Assembly: GCA_965216205.1 (NCBI GenBank)
Contig: OZ244139.1
Span: 372,001 to 436,000, forward strand
Length of the DNA stretch: 64,000 nucleotides
Direction of reading: 5' to 3'
DNA from: CADEDH01 sp965216205
GTDB lineage: Bacteria > Actinomycetota > Acidimicrobiia > Acidimicrobiales > SZUA-35
Under the pieces are notes generated by a model. The model did no database searches. It was not told the origin of the DNA and was given only the letters and a program-made list of their open reading frames with translations. Of this stretch, positions 57,330-64,000 are shown in pieces (position 1 is the stretch's first letter; each line of letters starts with the position of its first letter). A program made the translations under genes and the position numbers.

Positions 57330-59885
57330 ATGTTGGATCACCTTCGCGTGCTCGACCTGACCGACGAGCGTGGTCAGCTCTGTGGTCAGATCCTCGCCAC
57401 CCTCGGCGCCGACGTGATCGCCGTCGAGCCTCCCGGCGGGTCCCGATCCCGGAGGATCGGCCCCTTCGTCGAGAACCCCTCGACGTCCGGCGACGGTGCA
57501 TTCGATGACAGGGCATCCGATGACAGGGCATTCGATGACAGGGCATCCGACGACGGTGCCGTGGACGAGAAGGAGCGGTCGCTGTTCCACTGGTCGTTCA
57601 ACCGGGGCAAGCGATCGGTGGAGCTCGACCTCGCGGCCGACGACGGGCGTGAGCAGTTCCTCGCCCTGGTGGCGGGGGCCGACGTGGTGGTCGAGTCCGC
57701 CGGGGCTGGTGTGATGGACGAGCTCGGACTCGGTCCCGGCGCCGTGGCCGAGGCCAACCCCGCCGTGGTGAACGCGTCGATCTCCGCGTTCGGACAGACT
57801 GGGCCGAAGGCCCGCTGGCACGAGTCGGACCTGATCGTGGGGGCCGCTTCGGGGGTGCTGATCCTCACCGGCAACGAGGACCGGCCCCCGCTCCGGATCA
57901 CCCTGCCCCAGGCGTATCACCACGCGTCGATCGACGCCGCCTGCGGGATCATGGCCGCCCTCTACGAGCGGCAGCATCGCAGCGGGCTCGGTCAGCACCT
58001 CGACATCTCGGCCCAGCAGTCGTTCAACGTCGCCTCGCAGTCGTTCATGCTGAACGCCGTCTGCAACACCGGACCGGCCGAGCGGGTCGCCGGCGGTATC
58101 CGGCTCGCCGGCCTCGACACGACCGTGCAGTTGCTGTGGCCGTGTGCCGACGGTCAGGTGTCGTTGACGCTCCTCTTCGGCACCGCGCTCGGCCCGTTCA
58201 CCCGCAACCTGATGGAGTGGGTCCACGAGGAGGGGTTCTGCGACGAAGCGACGCGGGACAAGGACTGGATCACCTACGCCAACGACCTGTTCGCCGGGAC
58301 CGAGCCGATCGCCGAGTACGACCGGGTCAAGGCCTGCGTCGGCGACTTCCTCGCCACGAAGACCAAGGACGAGCTGCTGGCGGCCTCGTTCGAGCGTCGA
58401 GTGTTGATCGCGCCGGTCACCACGGCAGCCGACGTGGTCAACAGCGAGCAGTGGGCGGCCCGGGAGTTCTGGGACGACGTGGAGACACCGGCCGGGACGG
58501 TTCGGTTCCCCGGCCCGTTCGCCAAGTTCATGGGCACCCCGCGCCCGAATCTCCCAGCGGCACCGCAGGTCGGGGCGCACACCGAGGAGGTCCTGCGGGC
58601 GCCGGCCCGCACGCTCGAGCCCCTACCCGACCCGGTCCAGCCCGAACCTGCCCGATCCGGCACGGGTGAGCCCGAGGCGACCGGCGGTCGGCTACCGCTC
58701 GAGGGGTTGAAGGTCGCCGACTTCATGTGGGTGTTCGCCGGGCCGTTCGCCAGCAGGATGCTGGCCGACCTGGGGGCGGAGGTGGTGCGGGTCGAGTCGA
58801 CCCAGGCCCTCGACGCGCTGCGGACGGCGGGCAACTTCCAGGACGACAACACCGACCCCGACTGGGCCCTCCAGTTCTCCAACATCAACGCCGGGAAGCT
58901 GGGGATGACCCTCGACCTTGGCAGCCCCGACGCCCGCGACCTCGTGCACGACCTCGTCCGCTGGGGTGACGTGACCCTCGAGTCGTTCTCGCCGAAGGCG
59001 ATGGCCGCATGGGGCTACGACTACGAGTCGCTCCGGGCGGTCAGGCCCGACCTGATCATGGCCTCGAGCTGCCTCATGGGCCAGACCGGCCCCCACCGGT
59101 TGCTGGCCGGGTTCGGGACGATGGCCGCTGCGATCTCCGGCTTCTTCCACCTCACGGGCTGGCCAGACCGTGAGCCGTGCGGGCCGTTCATGGCCTACAC
59201 CGACTACGTGTCGCCCCGTTTCCTCCTCGCGTCGATCCTGGCGGCGCTCGAGCATCGCCGGCGCACCGGTGACGGGCAGTACATCGACCTCTCGCAGGCC
59301 GAGGCCACGATGCAGCTCCAGACGCCGGCCATCCTCGACTACACGGTCAACGGGCGGGTCATGGAGCGGGCCGGGAACGACGACCGCGCGCACGCCCCCC
59401 ACGGCGTCTACCCGGTGGCCGGCGACGACCGCTGGATCGCGATTGCGGTCACCGACGACCGGGCGTGGAAGGCGCTCTGCGAACAGCTCGGCCGTGACGA
59501 CCTGGCGGAGCTCGACGGCGACGCCCGCCGGGACCGTCGGCGGGAGCTCGACGGACTGGTGGCGGCATGGACGAGCGACCGTGACGGTGAGGCGACGATG
59601 GCCGAGCTCCAGGCGGCCGGGGTGGCCGCCCACGTGGTGGCCAACACCGACCAGGTCGTGGCCGACCCGCAGCTCGCCCACCGCGGCCACTTCGTGGAGG
59701 TCCCCCACGACGCGATGGGGACGACCGTGGTGGAGGCCTGCCGGCTCCACCTCGACCGCACCCCGCCCCGGACCGAGACGGGTGCGCCGACCCTCGGCCA
59801 GCACACCTGGCAGGTCCTCACCGAGGTGCTCGGCCACGACGACGACACCGCAGCCGCCCTCATCGGTCTCGGCATCTTCGAATAG
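57330..59885 (+). CDS. Fused tandem CaiB/BaiF (class III) CoA-transferase
   Basis: 851 residues with two family III CoA-transferase domains in one chain. First (~1-430): VLDLTDERGQLCGQILATLGADVIAVEPP, ISAFGQTGPKA, and HHASIDAACGIMAALYERQ with the likely catalytic Asp. Second (~450-851): VADFMWVFAGPFASRMLADLGAEVVRVE, CLMGQTGPHR, and YTDYVSPRFLLASILAAL. Each domain has the knotted-dimer fold, so one chain may form an internal dimer. Substrate unknown; these enzymes move CoA between small acids, e.g. in carnitine or bile-acid metabolism. Residues ~57-76 are a repeat-coded acidic loop. Confidence 0.88.
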   Translation: MLDHLRVLDLTDERGQLCGQILATLGADVIAVEPPGGSRSRRIGPFVENPSTSGDGAFDDRASDDRAFDDRASDDGAVDEKERSLFHWSFNRGKRSVELDLAADDGREQFLALVAGADVVVESAGAGVMDELGLGPGAVAEANPAVVNASISAFGQTGPKARWHESDLIVGAASGVLILTGNEDRPPLRITLPQAYHHASIDAACGIMAALYERQHRSGLGQHLDISAQQSFNVASQSFMLNAVCNTGPAERVAGGIRLAGLDTTVQLLWPCADGQVSLTLLFGTALGPFTRNLMEWVHEEGFCDEATRDKDWITYANDLFAGTEPIAEYDRVKACVGDFLATKTKDELLAASFERRVLIAPVTTAADVVNSEQWAAREFWDDVETPAGTVRFPGPFAKFMGTPRPNLPAAPQVGAHTEEVLRAPARTLEPLPDPVQPEPARSGTGEPEATGGRLPLEGLKVADFMWVFAGPFASRMLADLGAEVVRVESTQALDALRTAGNFQDDNTDPDWALQFSNINAGKLGMTLDLGSPDARDLVHDLVRWGDVTLESFSPKAMAAWGYDYESLRAVRPDLIMASSCLMGQTGPHRLLAGFGTMAAAISGFFHLTGWPDREPCGPFMAYTDYVSPRFLLASILAALEHRRRTGDGQYIDLSQAEATMQLQTPAILDYTVNGRVMERAGNDDRAHAPHGVYPVAGDDRWIAIAVTDDRAWKALCEQLGRDDLAELDGDARRDRRRELDGLVAAWTSDRDGEATMAELQAAGVAAHVVANTDQVVADPQLAHRGHFVEVPHDAMGTTVVEACRLHLDRTPPRTETGAPTLGQHTWQVLTEVLGHDDDTAAALIGLGIFE
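57498..57557 (+). repeat. Four tandem 15-bp repeats inside the CaiB gene
   Basis: Units GCATTCGATGACAGG and GCATCCGATGACAGG alternate, with the last one changed by 2-3 bases. They add whole codons (ASDDR/AFDDR) to a surface loop of the first domain, so repeat number can vary without a frameshift. Confidence 0.85.
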
Positions 59886-59937
59886 CACCCTCGGTCCACA
59901 GCGCCGGTGGTTCGTACTCGCGGCGGTCTCGACGGGT

Positions 59938-59943
59938 TAGCCT
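59938..59943 (+). promoter_or_regulatory. -10 hexamer TAGCCT, leaderless start of rnhB
   Basis: CGGATGCC (8 bases) leads to ATG 59952. Confidence 0.55.
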
Positions 59944-59951
59944 CGGATGCC

Positions 59952-60656
59952 ATGGCGGCCGCCACCGTGCCCAAACTGCGCAAGGCGCTCAAGACCCGGG
60001 CGCCGGGGCTGTCCGAGGAGCGGAGCCTGTGGGAGGCTGGCCACGAGGTGGTCGTCGGGGTCGACGAGGTCGGCCGGGGTGCATGGGCCGGCCCGCTCAC
60101 CATCGGCGCCGTCGTGGTCCCCCGCGATCGACGCATCAACAAGATCCGTGACTCCAAGGCACTCACCGAAGCCGAGCGGGAGGCGATGTTCGACCGCATC
60201 GCCGACTGGTGCGCGGCCTGGTCGGTCGGCCACGCCAGCCACGAGGAGTGCGACCGGCTCGGCATGTCGGCGGCGCAGAAGCTCGCCGCTCGTCGAGCCA
60301 TCGACGGGCTCGGCGTCTCGCCCGACGCCGTGGTGCTCGACGGCAAGTGGGACTTCGTCGGCCATCCGGTCACCCGCAAGCTCGTCAAGGGCGACGCCCG
60401 GTGCCTGTCGATCGCGGCGGCGTCGATCCTGGCCAAGGTGACCCGGGATCGGCTGATGCGGGCCGACGCGGACGACTTCCCCGGGTTCGACTTCGCCCTC
60501 AACAAGGGCTACCCGTGCCCTCGTCACAAGCTCGCACTCCAGGCCTACGGCCCGACGGCGATCCACCGGCGCTCGTGGGTCTTCATGGATTCGTTACCTT
60601 GGACGGGCTGCAAACGCCTCCCACCGGCGGGACAAGCGCAGTTGTTCGCACCCTGA
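59952..60656 (+). CDS. rnhB: Ribonuclease HII
   Basis: Cuts the RNA strand of RNA/DNA hybrids and removes ribonucleotides from DNA. 234 residues: catalytic pair in VVGVDEVGRGAWAGPL (Asp-Glu), Asp in VVLDGKWDF, and SIAAASILAKVTRDRLM and NKGYPCPRHKLALQAYGP (GYPxxxH). The C-terminal tail (~20 residues) goes past the usual end, with VFMDSLPWTGCK. The ATG fits the TAGCCT box; the in-frame start at 59907 has no support. Upstream lies the CaiB gene; downstream is the AT-rich promoter of the next gene. Confidence 0.95.
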   Translation: MAAATVPKLRKALKTRAPGLSEERSLWEAGHEVVVGVDEVGRGAWAGPLTIGAVVVPRDRRINKIRDSKALTEAEREAMFDRIADWCAAWSVGHASHEECDRLGMSAAQKLAARRAIDGLGVSPDAVVLDGKWDFVGHPVTRKLVKGDARCLSIAAASILAKVTRDRLMRADADDFPGFDFALNKGYPCPRHKLALQAYGPTAIHRRSWVFMDSLPWTGCKRLPPAGQAQLFAP

Positions 60657-60694
60657 GCTGTCGTCGACCCCGGCGAGAAACTTTTTGTAATACG

Positions 60695-60723
60695 TTCTCA
60701 ACATAGGCAACTGTGCCTATAGT
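60695..60723 (+). promoter_or_regulatory. Promoter with palindromic operator before the Thr/Ser-rich gene
   Basis: TTCTCA (60695-60700) and TATAGT (60718-60723) are 17 bases apart. Inside the spacer is ATAGGCA-ACTG-TGCCTAT (60703-60720), so a bound dimer would block polymerase. The surrounding sequence is unusually AT-rich for this genome. The shape is close to DtxR/MntR-type boxes but not decisive. Confidence 0.55.
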
Positions 60724-60771
60724 CGGGAGCAATTCGGGGCACACGACCATCGGCGACGGGCGGACGAGAAG

Positions 60772-62070
60772 ATGACGAGTCCTCGAAAACGCGTAGATCC
60801 GCACGGCCCTGGCGGTGATCGCACCCCCCGACCGGCGGACCGGGCGCCAGACCCCGCCAAGCTTCGCCTCTCCACCGAGCCGGACGTCGTCGAGCGCTCC
60901 GCCTGGTCGATCGACGAGGTCGACGACATCGGTGACATCTCCACCGAGCGGGCGGCCGAGGTCGCCGGTCCGGTGCCCGGGGTCGATTTCTGGCAGGAGC
61001 GACGATTCCCGACCGAACGTCTCACCCGCCTGAACCCCTTGGCGTCGATCAAGCAGCCCCGGGCCAGCGCCGGGCGCCATGAAGGCGCCAGCGGTGACGG
61101 GGCGGGTGGTGGCGGCGCAGGGGCCGGGGTGAGGGGGGCGGCGCCGGTGACCGCCCCGAACCCGGCGGTTCGAGCGGCCGGGCGGCGCCCGCCGTCGATC
61201 CTGTTGACACCCGATCCGCCGGCACCACCGCCTGGCCGGTGGCCGGATGGGATTCTCCGTTCGGCCGGTGCGGTGAGGCGGGCGAAGCAGGCATCGCTGG
61301 TGGTGGCCGGTCTGGCGGTGGTCGCCGCTGGCGCCATGGCGTTGCCCGACGGCGGCGAGAACGCGATCCAGGCTGGCACGGGTGCCGACGTGGCGGTCGT
61401 GCCGGGAGCCGGTGTCGACGACCTCGCCCTCCGAGCCCCCGCTTCGGGCGGCGGTACCGGCTCGGCCGGGTCGGGTGGTGTGGGGGCGACGCCCAGTTCG
61501 AGCGCCGCTGACGATGCCAGCGACGACTCCGTGGCCTCGGGCCCGTCGTCGACCGCCGAGTCGGCGACGACCGGCACGGAAGCGCCGACGTCGAGCACGG
61601 GGTCGTCGACGAGCCCCAGCAGCGATACCACGACGAGCTCCTCGGTCGCCTCCACCACGTCGACCATCGCAGCGTCGACGGTGAGCTCCTCCACGACAGC
61701 CCCGACGACGGCCGCCCCGACCACGGCCGCTCCGACCACCGCGGCCCCGTCCACGGCCGCTCCGACCACCGCGGCCCCGACGACGGCGGCCCCCACCACC
61801 GCCGCCCCCACCACCGCGGCCCCGACGACCTCGACGACCGAGGCGACGACGAGCACCACCCGTTCGAGCCCACCGTCGAGTCGGCGCACGACGACCACGG
61901 CCGCATCGTCGACGTCGACCGACGAGGCGACCACCTCCACCGGCGATGGCTCGACGACGACGAGCGGGTCGTCGTCGACCACCGGCTCCGGGTCCACCAC
62001 CAGCACCACCGACGGCGACGGGTCGGGCACGACCTCGACGACCGCTGGCAGCGGCTCGACGATCTTCTGA
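60772..62070 (+). CDS. Membrane-anchored protein with long Thr/Ser/Ala-rich outer domain
   Basis: 432 residues. The cytoplasmic first ~165 residues are charged and Pro/Gly-rich with a compact piece (SIDEVDDIGDISTERAAEV, VDFWQERRFPTERLTRLNPL). One membrane helix (~168-190, VVAGLAVVAAGAMAL) leads to an outer tail of ~240 residues of almost only Thr, Ser, Ala, Gly, Pro, with TTAAP repeated about eight times, then TSTTD/TTSG pieces. It looks like a mucin-like stalk that could be O-glycosylated. GAGAAG lies directly before the ATG. No family. A regulated promoter precedes it. Confidence 0.7.
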   Translation: MTSPRKRVDPHGPGGDRTPRPADRAPDPAKLRLSTEPDVVERSAWSIDEVDDIGDISTERAAEVAGPVPGVDFWQERRFPTERLTRLNPLASIKQPRASAGRHEGASGDGAGGGGAGAGVRGAAPVTAPNPAVRAAGRRPPSILLTPDPPAPPPGRWPDGILRSAGAVRRAKQASLVVAGLAVVAAGAMALPDGGENAIQAGTGADVAVVPGAGVDDLALRAPASGGGTGSAGSGGVGATPSSSAADDASDDSVASGPSSTAESATTGTEAPTSSTGSSTSPSSDTTTSSSVASTTSTIAASTVSSSTTAPTTAAPTTAAPTTAAPSTAAPTTAAPTTAAPTTAAPTTAAPTTSTTEATTSTTRSSPPSSRRTTTTAASSTSTDEATTSTGDGSTTTSGSSSTTGSGSTTSTTDGDGSGTTSTTAGSGSTIF

Positions 62071-62112
62071 ACCCGGTTCTGATCCCGCCGCTGAGACCGC
62101 CGGCGAATCAGC

Positions 62113-63768
62113 TCAGTCGTAGGTCGCCTCGAGGCGCCACGTCCCGTGCTCGATGGTGAGGAGGTGGGCGGTGCCATCGGCGAGGGTCACCTGCAGGCGG
62201 GCCCGGCGGCGATGGGCGAGGGGATCCCACCAGCGCTGATCGGCCGGCCAGGGGCCCGCCCAACCGGTGATGGCCTGCGCCCGGGACTCGGTTCGGGGTC
62301 GGGATCGGGCCCGGGCGGGGTGCTCGGGTTGAACGACTCGGACGAGAGCCGGTGTGCCGGAGATCTCCCCCCGACCGTCGACCCCGACCGGTCGGCCGGC
62401 CGTGTCGAGCAACTCGACCGGAACGGGATCGACGAAGACCCTGGCCGGGGCCGGCGCCGGTAGCCGACCAGGCCAGGGCTCGGTCACCCATCCCGCTGAC
62501 GTCGCCGGCCGCTCCTCGGCCACGTCGACGGCGGCGGCGGGCAGCACGGCGATCCGCTCGGCCGGGCCCACCCCACCGCGATGCTCCGGGACCAGGACGG
62601 CCTCGGGTCCCAGCAGGGTCTGGAGGCGGGCCACGGCCCTCGTCACGTCGTCGGCCCGCTCGTTGCGGGTGCCCCAGAAGCCGAGCTGGCGACCGGTGGC
62701 GGCCACCACCTCGTCGGGTAGCAGGAGCAGTCGCTCGATACCTCCGCCCGGGTTCCCGCTCGTGTCGGTGTCGGCGAGCGGCTCGTCGACACCGCCGGCC
62801 ACGGTCCGATTGCGGAGCCACGCCTCCAACTGCCAGCGGGTCCGGTCGGCGATGGCGGCGGCCGACAGCGCGCCCTCGTGCCGCCAGAGGCGGGTGTGGG
62901 TGTCGCCGGCCTCGGTCGTCACCTCGATCCCCACCCGAACGCAGGCCAAACCCTCCGCCAGGAGCGCGTCGTGGAGTTGCTCGGCCAGCATCTTGGCCAC
63001 GAACGCACAGCTCTCGATCCGCTCCGCCGGCGGTTCGAACTGCCAGGTGACGGCGAGATCGGGGGCCGGGCGGCGAAGGTCGGGCGGGTAGTCGTCCTCC
63101 CCGTTGGCCAGCCGGTGGGCGAGATGGCCTTCGCGTCCGAACCGGCCGACGACGTCACCGGCCGGTAGGTCGGCCAGCGCCCCCAGGGTGGTGATCCCGA
63201 GCCGGGTGAGCACACCGGTGAGCTCGGGCAGGTCGAGTGCCTCGATGGGGAGGTCGGCCAGGAACGCCCGCCCACCCCCCGGCTCGATCACCAGCGGACC
63301 GCTCCCGGCTCGACGCGACCGGGCCGCCAGCCGGGCCGCGAACACCCCGTCGGCGATCCCCACCCTGGCTGCACCCCGCCGGGCCAGGACCGGCGCCACC
63401 TCCGCCATCATCCGATCGGCCAGCGCCGCGTCGCCGCCGAAGAACCTCGAGGGTCCCCTCGTCGGGAACCCCACCAGACCCGGGCCGCTCACCTCGATCC
63501 TCGGGGTGAGCACCTCGAGCGCCGCCACGACCGGTTCGAACAGTCGAGCCTCGCGGGCGGCGTCGCGGGGGAGCACGGCGACGCCGGGGCAGCGGCTCTG
63601 GGCGTCGCGCCGGCGCTGCCCGAGTCGAACCCCCTCGGCCCTCGCTGCCGGTGAGGTGGCGACCACCCGGTTGGCGACCGTCACCACCGCCGGCTCGTCG
63701 AGCGGTACCCCCCACGACACCACCGGCCAGTCCGGGCACCACACCACCGCCATCCGAACGCCGGGCAT
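62113..63768 (-). CDS. imuB: ImuB-like Y-family DNA polymerase homologue
   Basis: 551 residues of the Y-family fold without the full set of catalytic carboxylates. Features are MAVVWCPDWPVVSWGVPLDEP, ARAEGVRLGQRRRDAQSRCPGVAVLP, TRLGITTLGALADLPAGDVVGRFG (HhH thumb) and a little-finger-like C-terminus. In mycobacteria ImuB is a catalytically inactive scaffold that links ImuA' and DnaE2 to the beta clamp for damage-induced mutagenesis. The second acidic motif is replaced by GFPTRGPSRFF. Starts 6 bp after the upstream gene's stop. dnaE2 is not in the window. Confidence 0.87.
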   Translation of the reverse strand: MPGVRMAVVWCPDWPVVSWGVPLDEPAVVTVANRVVATSPAARAEGVRLGQRRRDAQSRCPGVAVLPRDAAREARLFEPVVAALEVLTPRIEVSGPGLVGFPTRGPSRFFGGDAALADRMMAEVAPVLARRGAARVGIADGVFAARLAARSRRAGSGPLVIEPGGGRAFLADLPIEALDLPELTGVLTRLGITTLGALADLPAGDVVGRFGREGHLAHRLANGEDDYPPDLRRPAPDLAVTWQFEPPAERIESCAFVAKMLAEQLHDALLAEGLACVRVGIEVTTEAGDTHTRLWRHEGALSAAAIADRTRWQLEAWLRNRTVAGGVDEPLADTDTSGNPGGGIERLLLLPDEVVAATGRQLGFWGTRNERADDVTRAVARLQTLLGPEAVLVPEHRGGVGPAERIAVLPAAAVDVAEERPATSAGWVTEPWPGRLPAPAPARVFVDPVPVELLDTAGRPVGVDGRGEISGTPALVRVVQPEHPARARSRPRTESRAQAITGWAGPWPADQRWWDPLAHRRRARLQVTLADGTAHLLTIEHGTWRLEATYD

Positions 63769-63774
63769 GCTCGT

Positions 63775-64000
63775 TCAGCCAGCTCTGGCGTAGAGGTCGT
63801 CGTCGTGCGGAGGCTGGGGCCCGAAGGGCATGGCGTCCGACATGGCGACGGCGGGGACCGCAGGGACGGCGGGAGCAGGGGCGATGGGACCATGGGGTCC
63901 GGGCAGGAGGACCGACACCTGCCGGCGCTGAGCGGCCGATCGCCGACCGGTGGCCGACACCGACAGGCGGCGCTGGCGGAGGTGCCCATGGCCGTCACCC
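63775..64000 (-). CDS. C-terminal end of a gene upstream of imuB, probably ImuA-like (cut by window edge)
   Basis: The frame is open to the right edge, so 75 residues are seen: a basic beta-rich part (LRQRRLSVSATGRRSAAQRR), then a Pro/Ala-rich tail ending HDDDLYARAG. Position 6 bp upstream of imuB on the same strand and the basic strand pattern fit the C-terminus of ImuA/ImuA' RecA-like proteins, but too little is visible to be sure. The GTG at 63960 is internal, not the start. Confidence 0.5.
   Translation of the reverse strand, partial: GDGHGHLRQRRLSVSATGRRSAAQRRQVSVLLPGPHGPIAPAPAVPAVPAVAMSDAMPFGPQPPHDDDLYARAG

Noticed and set aside
61690..61840. CRISPR-like or regulatory direct repeats
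   Set aside because: The repeats are in frame, contiguous and code TTAAP, so they are protein low-complexity, not spacers between repeats.
63681..63998. A separate 105-codon frame at the right edge
   Set aside because: It overlaps the imuB start and the more protein-like frame that ends at 63775; composition is Ser/Pro/Arg shadow.

Overview
This 64 kb window is chromosomal DNA from a high-GC bacterium, almost certainly an actinobacterium and most likely of the class Acidimicrobiia (inference from gene content, not from a marker gene). The clues are coenzyme F420 genes (FbiD/CofC guanylyltransferase, two LLM-type flavin/F420 oxidoreductases, an FrhB-type protein, a PNPOx/FDOR protein), a DUF222/13E12 HNH nuclease, citramalate synthase with LeuB/C/D, CaiB/BaiF CoA-transferases, an ImuA/ImuB translesion cassette, and a SCP2/MDMPI-like fragment of the mycothiol-dependent type. 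Genes are tightly packed, often with 1-14 bp overlaps. I see no insertion sequence, prophage or CRISPR array. The only mobile-element hint is a duplicated tRNA-Glu 3' end.

Layout. 0-8.4 kb: aminotransferase (cut by the left edge) coupled to an S9 peptidase, a degenerate ABC-ATPase/pseudokinase fusion, a NamZ-type lipoprotein, a methyltransferase and a renalase-like FAD enzyme. 8.5-15.3 kb: serA, an EamA transporter, a VOC protein, and a beta-propeller lipoprotein divergent from an ECF sigma factor with its membrane partner. 15.4-22.2 kb: amino-acid block with a CysQ-like phosphatase, leuD, leuC, greA, a membrane protein, leuB and cimA, closed by a long bidirectional hairpin. 22.2-31.1 kb: LLM enzyme, small membrane and conserved proteins, tRNA-Gln and tRNA-Glu, a phytanoyl-CoA dioxygenase-like enzyme, GNAT, a nucleotidyltransferase two-gene cassette, hydrolase, methyltransferase, and a paired CrcB fluoride channel. 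31.2-38 kb: lipase, proline-rich membrane protein, TauE/SafE, ABC-F, map and yqgE. 38-43.3 kb: nucleoside salvage (add; purK-upp-cdd-deoA with overlapping genes) plus a HAD phosphatase. 43.4-51 kb: amidohydrolase-like protein, Nudix, LLM, DUF429, beta-lactamase-fold esterase, PNPOx-like, PIG-L deacetylase and fbiD. 51-54 kb: an ArsR-type regulator divergent from a coupled three-gene operon of two NIF3/YqfO-like paralogues and an FrhB-type iron-sulfur flavoprotein. 54-64 kb: HNH nuclease, a large unknown protein, a fused double CaiB, rnhB, a Thr/Ser-rich membrane-anchored protein and the ImuAB pair cut by the right edge.

Two patterns cut across the window. First, more than 20 genes have a TAnnnT-like hexamer 5-10 nt (usually 6-8) before their start codon and no Shine-Dalgarno, which reads as widespread leaderless transcription; I used it to choose starts for map, yqgE, fbiD and the 593-aa unknown protein, and it exposes a cysQ-like gene whose expected GTG start reads GCG. 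Second, several proteins keep a family fold but have lost catalytic residues: both halves of the ABC/kinase fusion, the second CrcB, and the metal site of the amidohydrolase.

The best candidates for undescribed biology are the ABC-pseudokinase fusion (3341-5101), the ArsR/NIF3-like/FrhB module with its palindromic operator (51087-54081), and the leaderless start signature.
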